A DNA stretch of 64,000 nt, from the NCBI RefSeq assembly GCF_022815905.2, contig NZ_CP119327.1, positions 62,001 to 126,000 on the forward strand, given 5' to 3'. The notes under the pieces are model-generated. The model made no database searches. It was given only the letters and a program-made list of their open reading frames with translations, and was not told the DNA's origin. Both the position numbers and the translations under genes were made by a program. Below are positions 35,140 to 43,438 of the stretch, piece by piece. Position 1 is the first letter of the stretch, and each line of letters opens with the position of its first letter. The stretch is from Staphylococcus sp. NRL 16/872. Its GTDB lineage: Bacteria; Bacillota; Bacilli; Staphylococcales; Staphylococcaceae.

Positions 35140-36156
35140 TTGGGGACCACATTTAGTCTTATTACTTTTATTTTATTATTAGTCCTAACGGCATTTTTCG
35201 TAGCAACGGAATTTGCGATTGTTAAAGTTAGATCGACCAGGATTGAGCAGTTGTCAAAGTCTGGAGACAACAAAGCTATAGCGGCTAAGAAAGTTATTGA
35301 ACATTTAGATGAATATTTAGCAGCTTGTCAATTAGGTATTACCATCACCGCTTTAGGTATTGGTATGGTTGGTGAATCAACATTTGAATTTATGTTACAT
35401 CCACTATTCAGTAGCGTGGGTATTCCGGAGTCTTGGATACATCCGTTTACCATTGGTGGTGCATTTGTAATTGCGACATTTTTACATGTTGTCGTCGGAG
35501 AGATGGCACCTAAGACAGTCGCAATACAAAAGGCGGAAGCTATCACATTAGCCTTTGCCAAACCAATTATCTTTTTCTATAAGATCATGTATCCGTTTAT
35601 TTATATTTTAAATGGAGCTGCACGCATTATCTTAAAGATGTTTAACATGAAACCTGCGAAAGAGAGCGAAGTCTTTCACACTGAAGAAGAATTGAAGCAA
35701 TTAATTTATGATAGTCACGAAGGTGGCGAGATTAATGAAAGTGAACTTCACCATATTAATCAAGCTTTCAAATTTGATAATTTAGTTGCCAAAGATGTAA
35801 TGATTGAACGACAATATGTCAAAACGCTTGATATAAGTGATCATTTCGAAGAGGCAATTCAAAAAATAAAAAGAAATGCTTATACAAGATATCCTGTCAC
35901 GAAAAATAATGAGATTATAGGATTTATTCATTCCAAATCATTGTTTAACGTGGAACAACCTACCGACTTAGAACATTTTATTAATCCAATTATTAATACT
36001 GAGATCGGAACACCATTGAAACATATATTAGAAATAATGAAGAAAGAAAAAGTTCATATCGCTGCAGTTTATAGTGATTCTGAGTTCCAAGGCATTATTA
36101 CCTTAGAAAATATTCTGGAAGAAATCGTCGGCGATATTGAAGATGAATACAATTAA
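35140..36156 (+). CDS. CNNM/HlyC-CorC family membrane protein with CBS domains
   Basis: A 338-residue protein: a DUF21 (CNNM) membrane domain of three to four helices (~1-140) followed by a CBS pair (~205-335) with RYPVTKNNEIIGFIHSK and IAAVYSDSEFQGIITLENILEE. The family is linked to Mg2+/Co2+ export. It stops right after the second CBS (IVGDIEDEYN) and so lacks the C-terminal CorC_HlyC domain present in ~430-450-residue relatives; no frameshift is seen. TTG start at 35140, seven bases after GGAGG. Confidence 0.9.
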   Translation: MGTTFSLITFILLLVLTAFFVATEFAIVKVRSTRIEQLSKSGDNKAIAAKKVIEHLDEYLAACQLGITITALGIGMVGESTFEFMLHPLFSSVGIPESWIHPFTIGGAFVIATFLHVVVGEMAPKTVAIQKAEAITLAFAKPIIFFYKIMYPFIYILNGAARIILKMFNMKPAKESEVFHTEEELKQLIYDSHEGGEINESELHHINQAFKFDNLVAKDVMIERQYVKTLDISDHFEEAIQKIKRNAYTRYPVTKNNEIIGFIHSKSLFNVEQPTDLEHFINPIINTEIGTPLKHILEIMKKEKVHIAAVYSDSEFQGIITLENILEEIVGDIEDEYN

Positions 36157-36194
36157 CAAGAATTTAGTCTTATATAATAAATAATATTTGTAGT

Positions 36195-36241
36195 GACCTC
36201 AATGTCTAGATTTACTATTTAGATGATGAGGTCTATTTTTT
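36195..36241 (+). terminator. Terminator after the CBS-domain protein
   Basis: GACCTCA (36195-36201) pairs with TGAGGTC (36227-36233), with TCTA/TTAGA inside, then T6. Confidence 0.8.
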
Positions 36242-36296
36242 CTTTTCGAAAATAAGTAAAGTTATAAAACTTAAAAATTGACTTATTAATCAACTT

Positions 36297-36313
36297 GTAA
36301 CTATAATAGTTAC
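36297..36313 (+). promoter_or_regulatory. Rrf2-family operator 1 (autoregulation)
   Basis: GTAACTATAATAGTTAC is a perfect palindrome (with central A) ending 14 bases before the Rrf2 start. It shares the GTAACT...TTAC pattern with the site at 36776-36802. Confidence 0.65.
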
Positions 36314-36327
36314 ATGAGGTGAGTGGT

Positions 36328-36756
36328 TTGAAAATTAGTAGTCGATTTACTGTGGCTGTACATATATTATCTCTAGTTAAAATAGAAAATAATCAAACAC
36401 TAACATCGGCGTATATCGCGAACAGTGTAAATACAAATTCAGTCGTTATTAGAAGATTAATAAGTAAATTAAAACAAGCAGATTTGATTGAAACACATCA
36501 AGGTAGCGGCGGCATCCAATTATTAAAACCATTAAGTGACATCACGTTACTTGATGTCTATAAAGCGGTGGAAGTTGTGGAAGAGGGAGAACTTTTCCAA
36601 ATACATGAAGATACAAATATTAATTGTGTCGTTGGTGCGAATATCCAAAGTGTACTAGAAATCGTCTTATTGCGTGCACAAGACGCTATGGAAACAGTGT
36701 TGAAGAATGTCACGATGGAAGATATAGTATCAGGAATCTTACAAGAAAACGGATAA
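36328..36756 (+). CDS. Rrf2 family transcriptional regulator (YwnA-like)
   Basis: A ~142-residue Rrf2 protein: winged HTH (MKISSRFTVAVHILSL ... SVVIRRLISKLKQADLIETHQGSG) and a dimerisation helix. It has a single cysteine (NCVVGANIQ), not the three-cysteine Fe-S ligand set of IscR, so it fits the YwnA/SaiR-like group that may sense redox or electrophilic stress. TTG 36328 is preferred over GTG 36319 because AGGTGA is five bases before it. It precedes an NAD(P)-binding protein gene, as YwnA-YwnB do in Bacillus. Confidence 0.88.
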   Translation: MKISSRFTVAVHILSLVKIENNQTLTSAYIANSVNTNSVVIRRLISKLKQADLIETHQGSGGIQLLKPLSDITLLDVYKAVEVVEEGELFQIHEDTNINCVVGANIQSVLEIVLLRAQDAMETVLKNVTMEDIVSGILQENG

Positions 36757-36775
36757 AATTGAGTCCGTTTTGTCC

Positions 36776-36802
36776 AACATGTAACTGATATAATTACATG
36801 TT
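36776..36802 (+). promoter_or_regulatory. Rrf2-family operator 2, upstream of the NAD(P)-binding gene
   Basis: AACATGTAA (36776-36784) and TTACATGTT (36794-36802) form a perfect inverted repeat with a nine-base centre. The half-site resembles operator 1, suggesting joint control by the upstream regulator. Confidence 0.65.
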
Positions 36803-36898
36803 AGGCGGAATATATCAAATGATATATGTATGTGAATAGACTATATAAATAAATCACAAATAATCTCTTTGAAAAATAGATAAGTGGAGGAAATAAAT

Positions 36899-37537
36899 AT
36901 GAAAATTGGTATTATTGGAGCAACTGGTAAAGTAGGAAATAAAGTATTACAAGAAGCAACTCAACGTGGTCATGAAGTGACTGCGATTGTTAGAAATGCT
37001 TCAAAATTAAACAATTCAGACATAAAAGTCATTGAAAAAGATATTTTCAATTTAACAGCAGAAGATATTAAAGATCTTGATGTCGTTGTTAATGCGTTTG
37101 GTGCGCCACTAGGTGAAGAAGAAGCGCATGTTGAAGCGGGTCGTGCATTAATCGCGTTATTAAAAGACGTAAACACTAGAGCAATTATCGTCGGTGGTGC
37201 TGGTAGTTTATACGTAGATGATGCGCACACAACACGAGTATTGGATACTCCAGAATTCCCAGATGTGTTTAAACCAACTGCTACAGGACAAGGTCGCAAC
37301 CTTGAAGATCTTAAAGAAGCAGAAGGCATCACTTGGACATTTGTTAGTCCTTCAGCTGAGTTTGATCCTGAAGGTCAACGTACAGGCACTTATCAATCAG
37401 GTAAAGATCAATTATTAGTAAATAGCCAAGGGGACAGCTACATTAGCTACGCAGATTATGCGATTGCGATCGTAGATGAAGCTGAACATGCAGCCCACGT
37501 TAACGAACGCTTCACAGTAGTTGGCGAAAAAGAATAA
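36899..37537 (+). CDS. NAD(P)H-binding (NmrA/YwnB-like) oxidoreductase family protein
   Basis: A 212-residue atypical SDR. The dinucleotide-binding motif is GATGKVGNKVL (residues 7-17), with DVVVNAFGAP and IIVGGAGSLY as later strands. It lacks the YxxxK catalytic pair of classical SDRs, as usual for NmrA/YwnB-type proteins; it may act as a redox or NAD(P) sensor or as a flavin/quinone reductase-like enzyme. The SD GGAGG and ATG 36899 fix the start. Located behind operator 2, it is likely repressed by the Rrf2 protein. Confidence 0.87.
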   Translation: MKIGIIGATGKVGNKVLQEATQRGHEVTAIVRNASKLNNSDIKVIEKDIFNLTAEDIKDLDVVVNAFGAPLGEEEAHVEAGRALIALLKDVNTRAIIVGGAGSLYVDDAHTTRVLDTPEFPDVFKPTATGQGRNLEDLKEAEGITWTFVSPSAEFDPEGQRTGTYQSGKDQLLVNSQGDSYISYADYAIAIVDEAEHAAHVNERFTVVGEKE

Positions 37538-37555
37538 TCAATATTGCGAGGAATG

Positions 37556-37590
37556 CTTAAGACAAATTATGACTTGTCTTAGGTATTTTT
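37556..37590 (+). terminator. Terminator after the NmrA-like gene
   Basis: CTTAAGACAA (37556-37565) pairs with TTGTCTTAGG (37574-37583; one G-T, one mismatch), followed by T-rich sequence. Confidence 0.7.
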
Positions 37591-37620
37591 CATATCATTA
37601 TTGAAATATAATCCTAAATT

Positions 37621-38535
37621 TTAATTTCTTTCTGACTTTGCCATTTGAACAAATGTCTTTGCTGCTTTAGATAACCGCTTCTTATGGTTCTCGTTATAAG
37701 CTAAGACGACTTGATTGAAATATTGATGAGGATTAAGTTGGACAAATGCGCCATTAAAACGGTCTGCATTCATATCTTTCACACTTTTAGGGACAAAGGT
37801 AATGGCGATACCTTCATTGACAAGGCGTAAAGCATTTTCCACACTTATCGTCTCCATCATGACCTCAGGTGAGACGTCATAATCTTTTAAGATTTGGTTG
37901 GATAATCGACGTAGTGTCATCTCAGGTTTAAGTAGAATGAATTTTTCATTATTTAATAAGTGAAAAGGAAATGCGCCATCGTTAGCATGTGTTCTGGCTT
38001 CCTCAAGTAAAGAATGGCCCGGAGGCAATGCTAAATAAATATTCTCGGTATATAAAATTTCATAAGATAAATCTTCGTTATATAATGGCAAAATCGTTAC
38101 GCCAATATCCACTTGTTGATCAGATACAATCTGTTCAATTCTGTGGGCAACCTCTTCTACTAGTTCAATTTCTACACCAGGATAATTCTGAATGAATTTC
38201 GGCAGAATATTATATAACGTATGGGTCGCTAAAATTGGATTAACGCCTATACGGATACGCCCCTTTTTCAAATTAGAAATCGTCTGCAATTCTTCACGCA
38301 TTCGAGTATCAATCTCTTCCATTTCATGTAAATACTCAAGAAAACGTTCGGCCGAATATGTCAGTTCTAATGGATTGCTGTCACGATTAATTAAAGTGAC
38401 ACCTAGGTCATTCTCCATTTCTTTAATATAGCGACTTAAATAGGGTTGAGAAATGTATAAATGTTTCGCTGCATGTGAGATATTGCCATACCGTTGCACA
38501 GCTTCTAAATAACTGATGGCGTGCTTGTAGGACAT
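37621..38535 (-). CDS. LysR family transcriptional regulator
   Basis: A 304-residue LTTR. The N-terminal HTH is EAVQRYGNISHAAKHLYIS and QPYLSRYIKEMENDLG; the effector-binding domain begins around KKGRIRIGVNPI (~92) and ends with the usual RLSKAAKTFVQM helix. It is divergently transcribed from a cluster of two SDR dehydrogenases and a lipocalin-like protein, so it very probably regulates them. A perfect inverted repeat (38571-38590) lies in the shared promoter region. Confidence 0.93.
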   Translation of the reverse strand: MSYKHAISYLEAVQRYGNISHAAKHLYISQPYLSRYIKEMENDLGVTLINRDSNPLELTYSAERFLEYLHEMEEIDTRMREELQTISNLKKGRIRIGVNPILATHTLYNILPKFIQNYPGVEIELVEEVAHRIEQIVSDQQVDIGVTILPLYNEDLSYEILYTENIYLALPPGHSLLEEARTHANDGAFPFHLLNNEKFILLKPEMTLRRLSNQILKDYDVSPEVMMETISVENALRLVNEGIAITFVPKSVKDMNADRFNGAFVQLNPHQYFNQVVLAYNENHKKRLSKAAKTFVQMAKSERN

Positions 38536-38570
38536 TGCTTTCCATTCCTTTCTGCATTTTATATTTGGAA

Positions 38571-38590
38571 CTATAACTTTTTAGTTATAG
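38571..38590. promoter_or_regulatory. Candidate LysR operator palindrome
   Basis: CTATAACT (38571-38578) and AGTTATAG (38583-38590) form a perfect 8-4-8 repeat between lysR and the SDR gene; it contains a T-N11-A-like pattern typical of LTTR sites. Confidence 0.55.
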
Positions 38591-38739
38591 CTTTAATAGT
38601 TGAAAACGTCTTTTACATTCTTCGCGATTGGTTAGACAATAGAAGTGGACATAATAATAAAATTTGTATTTATTATAATACTTTAAATCATTATTCATTT
38701 TTAGGAAAATTTTATAAAAAGATAGAGGGGTAATGGCTT

Positions 38740-39495
38740 ATGACAAGAAATGTAATCGTAACAGGCTCAGCACAAGGTATAGGATATGCAATCGCGCAAG
38801 CATTTGATAAAGAACAAGATCGCGTCTTCATCTTTGATATGAATCAAGAAGCCGCGGACAAAGCAGCACGCACATTAAATAACGGTGTGGCTTACAAAGT
38901 AGATATTACGGATGAAGATGAAGTTTCACAAGCTATCAAAGATATAAATGATAAATATGGCGCAGTGGATGTGTTAGTTAATAATGCAGGCGTTCAACAT
39001 ATAGATAAAGTAGAAGATTTCCCATTAGAACAATGGAACAAAGTTATCGGTGTGATTCAAACTGGTACTTTCTTAATGACTAAACATGTCCTCCCATCAA
39101 TGAAAGAACAACAAAGTGGGCGTATCATTACCATTTCTTCTGCCCATGGTGAAATGGCAGACCCATTCAAATCTGCTTATGTAGCTTCTAAATTCGCTCA
39201 AATTGGTTTCACTAAAACAGTCGCACTTGAAACAGTTAAAGATGGTATTACAGCGAATGCAGTATTACCAGGACCAGTTCGTACATCATTAATTGAGAAT
39301 CAACTGGCACATCTTGCACAACAAGATGGTTCAACTGAACAAGAAGCAATGGAAAAATATATCACAGGTAAAATGCCAATGAACCGTTTGTTAGAACCTT
39401 CAGAAATTGCAGCAACCGTTGTTTTTCTAGCATCAGAAGGTGCAACAGCAATTACTGGTGAAACAATCAGTGTCTCTGGTGGTTCAAACGCATAA
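38740..39495 (+). CDS. SDR family dehydrogenase (3-hydroxybutyrate dehydrogenase-like)
   Basis: A 251-residue classical SDR. The cofactor motif is TGSAQGIG (residues 8-15), NNAG is at ~85-88 and the catalytic Ser...YxxxK is in ITISSAHG and YVASK. The C-terminal ISVSGG is family-typical. Overall resemblance is to 3-hydroxybutyrate dehydrogenases/acetoin-diacetyl reductases, with a DMNQ at the end of strand 2 predicting NAD(H). The exact substrate is unknown. It heads the LysR-linked cluster. Confidence 0.87.
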   Translation: MTRNVIVTGSAQGIGYAIAQAFDKEQDRVFIFDMNQEAADKAARTLNNGVAYKVDITDEDEVSQAIKDINDKYGAVDVLVNNAGVQHIDKVEDFPLEQWNKVIGVIQTGTFLMTKHVLPSMKEQQSGRIITISSAHGEMADPFKSAYVASKFAQIGFTKTVALETVKDGITANAVLPGPVRTSLIENQLAHLAQQDGSTEQEAMEKYITGKMPMNRLLEPSEIAATVVFLASEGATAITGETISVSGGSNA

Positions 39496-39535
39496 TTATT
39501 AATCAATATAAAAACTAAGAAAGGATGTATTCAGA

Positions 39536-39958
39536 ATGGCAGAACTTAAAGATCAATTAATTGGAACTTGGAAATTAGTAAGATATCAAGATGAAGATAA
39601 AGATGGGAACATCTTCTTTCCACTAGGCAAAGATGCAACAGGATTTATTATGTATAATCCAGATGGTTATATGTCAGCACAATTAATGCAACAAGGTCGC
39701 CAAGCATATGAATCAGGAGACTTACACACAGGTACAAAAGATGAAATGGCTGAAGCAGCCCACGGCTATGTTGCTTACTCAGGTCGTTTCGAATTAGATG
39801 AAGAGAATTCAACTGTATATCACACAATGGAAGTAAGTATGAATCCGACTTGGTTAGGAGATACACAACCTCGCTTATTTGAATTAGACGGCGATACACT
39901 TAGCATCGTAAACGGTAATGTGCCTAACCAGAAATTAGTTTGGCAACGTGTTAAATAA
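39536..39958 (+). CDS. Lipocalin-like domain protein
   Basis: A 140-residue protein with the lipocalin-like signature LIGTWKLVRYQDED, FIMYNPDGYMSAQLM, an internal YSGRFELDEENSTVYH strand pair and LSIVNGNVPNQKLVWQR at the end. The beta-barrel family often accompanies dehydrogenase genes and may bind a small hydrophobic ligand; no catalytic role is established. It lies 40 bases after the first SDR with its own AAAGGATG SD, in the same likely transcript. Confidence 0.85.
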   Translation: MAELKDQLIGTWKLVRYQDEDKDGNIFFPLGKDATGFIMYNPDGYMSAQLMQQGRQAYESGDLHTGTKDEMAEAAHGYVAYSGRFELDEENSTVYHTMEVSMNPTWLGDTQPRLFELDGDTLSIVNGNVPNQKLVWQRVK

Positions 39959-40008
39959 AATAATTTTCCACAAAATGATTAAAAATTTCACTTTAGAGGT
40001 AGAGCGTT

Positions 40009-40071
40009 ATGAAAGCTATATTAACGAATGAATGTTGTGAAAGGCTTTTTATTGGGATGATTTGCACATAG
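40009..40071 (+). pseudogene. 20-codon ORF, possible remnant of an alcohol dehydrogenase
   Basis: An ORF MKAILTNECCERLFIGMICT with an AGAGGTAGAG SD lies between the lipocalin-like and second SDR genes. MKA-type starts are typical of zinc-type alcohol dehydrogenases/quinone reductases, which commonly occur in such clusters. It could be a gene remnant left by deletion, a leader peptide or chance. Confidence 0.25.
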
Positions 40072-40102
40072 CACACGAAGGAAAACAAGGGAGATGTTTA
40101 TA

Positions 40103-40861
40103 ATGAGATACAATGAATTTGAAGGAAAAACAGTTGTTATCACAGGCGCAGCATCAGGAATTGGGAAAGCTACAGCATTAAAATTCGCACAAGAGAAAGC
40201 AAATGTCGTTATCGGAGATGTTGATGAACGTGCGCAACAAACAGCACAAGAAATCAACGACAACGGTGGCCATGCATTATTCGTTAAAACTGACGTTTCT
40301 AACCCAGAACAAGTGCAAGCATTGATGCAAAAAACACTTGAAGAATTTGGTAGTCTCGATCACGCATTTAACAATGCCGGTATTTTAAATCAACCAAGCA
40401 AATTTGCAGATATTGATCCTGAAACATTTGATAAAGTAATTAATGTCGATGTTAAAGGTGTCTTTCTGTCAATGAAATATGAATTAGAAAGCATGCTTCA
40501 AAGTGGTGGTGGAACAATCGTAAATACAGCCTCAGTAGCTGGTATTATCGCTGATCCACAAATGGGGCCATATATCGCTGCGAAACACGCAGTTATCGGT
40601 ATGACGAAATCAGCAGGTTTCGACCATGCTACAGATGGCGTAAGAATTAATGCAGTAGCGCCTGGTTTAACTGAAACTGATATGACAAAAGCTTGGAAAG
40701 ATGATGATGAAAAATGGCAACAAATGATTTCAGGCGTACCAATGGCTAAAGCAGCTCAACCTGATGATATTGCAGATATTGTATTATTCTTATCATCAGA
40801 TTCTGCAAAATTTATGACTGCACAGGTTTATCTTGTGGATGGTGGTCAAACAGCACATTAA
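40103..40861 (+). CDS. SDR family dehydrogenase, second copy
   Basis: A 252-residue classical SDR. The cofactor motif is TGAASGIG (~residues 12-19), DVDE at the end of strand 2 suggests NAD(H), NNAG is at ~88, and the catalytic residues are in TASVAG and YIAAK. The C-terminal VYLVDGGQTAH is typical. ATG 40103 follows AAGGGAGA by eight bases; an upstream ATG (40094) is inside that SD. It is a distant homologue of the first SDR in the cluster. The substrate is unknown. Confidence 0.87.
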   Translation: MRYNEFEGKTVVITGAASGIGKATALKFAQEKANVVIGDVDERAQQTAQEINDNGGHALFVKTDVSNPEQVQALMQKTLEEFGSLDHAFNNAGILNQPSKFADIDPETFDKVINVDVKGVFLSMKYELESMLQSGGGTIVNTASVAGIIADPQMGPYIAAKHAVIGMTKSAGFDHATDGVRINAVAPGLTETDMTKAWKDDDEKWQQMISGVPMAKAAQPDDIADIVLFLSSDSAKFMTAQVYLVDGGQTAH

Positions 40862-40903
40862 TTATATAAATTAGTGTTATCTCACTTATCGTTATACTTA
40901 TCA

Positions 40904-40945
40904 GGGCGGAACGTGAATTCAAAATGAATTCGGTTCCGTCCATTT
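40904..40945 (+). terminator. Terminator after the SDR cluster
   Basis: GGCGGAAC/GGTTCCGTC outer arms with a perfect inner GAATTC/GAATTC pair (40915-40920 with 40926-40931), then ATTTTCTTT. Confidence 0.75.
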
Positions 40946-41017
40946 TCTTTGTATAATTTGCATTACTCAGTATAGTTAAGTTAAAGTTCAGAAATAAAAA
41001 GAAGAGAGGGAATCAAT

Positions 41018-41542
41018 ATGACTGCTGATATTTGTGCTTATTTAGGAGCCTCGGTTGATGGATATATTGCTGACCAATGGGAAAGCGTGCAATTTTTAGA
41101 AGAAACTGAAGGCTTCGGAGATAATGGCTATGCTCAATTTTATGATAGTGTAGATGTCGTCATCATGGGCGGTAAAACATTTAGATGGATTCTAGATAAT
41201 GAAGTAAAAGAGAATCCTTATAAAGATAAAAGAGTCATCGTCATAAGTTCACAAGAAATACCTATTGATTGGGATATCGAATTTTATAATGGAGATTTAA
41301 AGCAATTATTTGAACAATTTCATAATGAAGAGAAAGTGTGGATTGTAGGTGGTGGGAATCTAATTTCAAAACTGATGAATTTAAACATATTAACGTCACT
41401 TCAACTTACAGTCGCTCCAACTATTTTAGGCCAAGGCGTCTCTTTGTTTAATGATATTAATGAAAAGGTAGATTTAAAATTACGGAACGTAACACAATAT
41501 AATCAGTTTGTAGAACTCGATTATATGATAAATTATCGATAA
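41018..41542 (+). CDS. RibD C-terminal/dihydrofolate reductase-like protein (YyaP type)
   Basis: A 174-residue protein with the RibD_C fold: AYLGASVDGYIAD at the N-terminus, VVIMGGKTFRWIL as the cofactor-loop helix, VWIVGGGNLISKLM as the second nucleotide-binding loop and LTVAPTILGQGVSLF near the end. The family reduces pterin or pyrimidine-like compounds with NADPH, but stand-alone YyaP/YyaP-like proteins have no known substrate. Preceded by a GAGAGGG SD. Likely monocistronic. Confidence 0.87.
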   Translation: MTADICAYLGASVDGYIADQWESVQFLEETEGFGDNGYAQFYDSVDVVIMGGKTFRWILDNEVKENPYKDKRVIVISSQEIPIDWDIEFYNGDLKQLFEQFHNEEKVWIVGGGNLISKLMNLNILTSLQLTVAPTILGQGVSLFNDINEKVDLKLRNVTQYNQFVELDYMINYR

Positions 41543-41605
41543 AGTAAGTTACGAAGCACATATTATTGCTATACTATTTACTAATAGTTAAAAAGGAGGG
41601 TTTAA

Positions 41606-42655
41606 ATGTTTCTAGCATGGAATGAAATTAAACGTAACAAGCTCAAGTTTGGATTAATTATCGGTATTCTTGTTTTAATTAGTTACTTACTCTTTTTATT
41701 GTCTGGCTTAGCGAATGGCTTAATTAATATGAATACTGAAGGCATAAAGAAGTGGAAAGCGGATGCCATCGTCTTAAACAAAGATGCTAACCAAACGGTT
41801 CAACAGTCTGTGTTTAATACATCTAAAGTGAAAGATGACTTTAAAGAAGAAGCGCCTTTGAAGCAAATAGGTGTTATTGCATCGAACGGAGATAGTAAAG
41901 AGAATGCCTTACTTTTTGGGGTTACAGCTGATTCATTTTTAATGCCTAAAATGATTGAAGGTAAAAAATTCAATAAAGATAATGATGTAGTCATTGATCA
42001 AACATTAAAAGATAAAGGTTTTAAAGTTGGAGATACGTTAAAATTATCGCAGTCTGACGAAAAGTTACATATTGTAGGTATCTCAGAAAGCGCTAAATAC
42101 AATGCTTCGCCCGTCATTTTCGCAAATAATAAGACGATTGAAAAGATAAACCCAGCATTATCAACTGATAAAACCAATGCGGTAGTCGTAAAAGATAGTA
42201 ATTGGAAAGATAAAAAGGTGGATAAAAATCTGGAAGTGGTAGGAATAGATAAATTTGTAGAAAATTTACCGGGATATAAACCACAAAATCTAACTATGAA
42301 CTTTATGATAACGTTCTTATTTGTTATTTCAGCAACCGTCATTGGTGTCTTTTTATATGTCATCACATTACAGAAGAAGAATTTATTCGGTGTGTTGAAA
42401 GCACAAGGATTTACTAACGGTTTCTTAATGAAAATGGTCTTAGCACAGACATTTATCTTAGCGCTTATTGGAACATTGATAGGACTGATTCTCACACTGC
42501 TTACTAGTCTCATCTTACCTGAAGCAGTGCCTGTACAGTTTAATATTGGAACGCTCATTATCTTTGGTATTGTGCTAATCGTAACATCACTTATTGGTAG
42601 TTTGTTCTCAGTATTATCTATTCGTAAAATCGATCCACTCAAGGCAATCGGTTAA
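41606..42655 (+). CDS. ABC transporter permease, FtsX/MacB-like (HrtB-like layout)
   Basis: A 349-residue permease with one N-terminal helix (~14-38), a ~190-residue extracytoplasmic MacB-PCD-like domain and three C-terminal helices forming the FtsX domain (VIGVFLYVITLQKKNLFGVLKAQG, ending KIDPLKAIG). This is the architecture of haem exporter HrtB and related peptide/drug-response permeases. Sequence identity with S. aureus HrtB appears modest, so haem specificity is not claimed. The ATPase gene follows after 12 bases. Confidence 0.88.
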   Translation: MFLAWNEIKRNKLKFGLIIGILVLISYLLFLLSGLANGLINMNTEGIKKWKADAIVLNKDANQTVQQSVFNTSKVKDDFKEEAPLKQIGVIASNGDSKENALLFGVTADSFLMPKMIEGKKFNKDNDVVIDQTLKDKGFKVGDTLKLSQSDEKLHIVGISESAKYNASPVIFANNKTIEKINPALSTDKTNAVVVKDSNWKDKKVDKNLEVVGIDKFVENLPGYKPQNLTMNFMITFLFVISATVIGVFLYVITLQKKNLFGVLKAQGFTNGFLMKMVLAQTFILALIGTLIGLILTLLTSLILPEAVPVQFNIGTLIIFGIVLIVTSLIGSLFSVLSIRKIDPLKAIG

Positions 42656-42667
42656 GGAGGTGCCACA

Positions 42668-43336
42668 ATGTTAAAATTTGATCATGTTACGAAAGAATTC
42701 AAAGATGGAAATCAAATTATTGAAGCGGTTAAATCTACTACATTATCTTTTGATAAGGGTGAATTAATAGCGATTGTTGGGCCTTCTGGTTCTGGGAAAA
42801 GTACATTTTTAACAATGGCTGGTGCATTACAAACACCTACATCTGGCGACATTTATATTAATGATAATAAAATTTCTACATTAAGCCAGAAACAGTTAGC
42901 TAAATTAAGAATGCAGGAAATTGGTTTTATCTTACAATCGACAAACTTAGTACCGTTTTTAACGATTAAACAACAGTTTCACTTACTGAAAAACTATAAA
43001 AAAGATGTATTAGATACTGAAGAATATAATAAATTGTTATCAGATCTAGGTTTAAAAGAACTAGAAAATAAATTACCTTCTGAAGTATCTGGAGGACAAA
43101 AACAACGTGTAGCTATTGCAAAGGCAATTTACACACAACCTTCAATCATTTTAGCCGATGAACCAACAGCATCGCTTGATACAGAGAATGCTATGGCAGT
43201 AATGAAAATTTTGAAAGAACAATCTAAACAACGTGATAAAACGTGTATTATAGTTACACATGACGAACGTTTAACTCAATTCTGCGATAAAGTCTTTCAT
43301 ATGGAAGATGGACGTTTAACAGAAAAAAATAAATAA
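42668..43336 (+). CDS. ABC transporter ATP-binding protein (HrtA/LolD-like)
   Basis: A 222-residue MacB-type ATPase. Walker A is GPSGSGKST (~residues 38-46), the Q-loop is IGFILQSTNLVP, the signature is VSGGQKQRV, Walker B is IILADEPTASLD and the switch is IVTHD. It partners the FtsX-type permease just upstream; SD AAGGAGGT. The unit is expected to use mechanotransmission to expel or sense a molecule at the membrane. No sensor kinase or regulator is adjacent. Confidence 0.92.
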   Translation: MLKFDHVTKEFKDGNQIIEAVKSTTLSFDKGELIAIVGPSGSGKSTFLTMAGALQTPTSGDIYINDNKISTLSQKQLAKLRMQEIGFILQSTNLVPFLTIKQQFHLLKNYKKDVLDTEEYNKLLSDLGLKELENKLPSEVSGGQKQRVAIAKAIYTQPSIILADEPTASLDTENAMAVMKILKEQSKQRDKTCIIVTHDERLTQFCDKVFHMEDGRLTEKNK

Positions 43337-43356
43337 GAAAAATTGAAACACAAAAA

Positions 43357-43400
43357 AGCCTGTCTCTATAATTAATCCAGTTTAATTATAGAGACAGGCT
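43357..43400. terminator. Bidirectional terminator, 19-20 bp stem
   Basis: AGCCTGTCTCTATAATTAA (43357-43375) pairs perfectly with 43382-43400 around a short loop, between convergent genes; the A6 on the left gives a U tract for the minus strand. Confidence 0.9.
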
Positions 43401-43438
43401 ATATATTTATCTATGTTTAATAATAAATTGATAATTTA

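Noticed and set aside
41998-42642. Long (214-codon) minus-strand ORF opposite the FtsX-type permease
   Set aside because: Composition mirrors the sense gene, and there is no SD or family match.
41606-43336. Assignment as haem exporter HrtBA
   Set aside because: Architecture fits, but gene order is reversed relative to S. aureus hrtAB and permease similarity seems modest.
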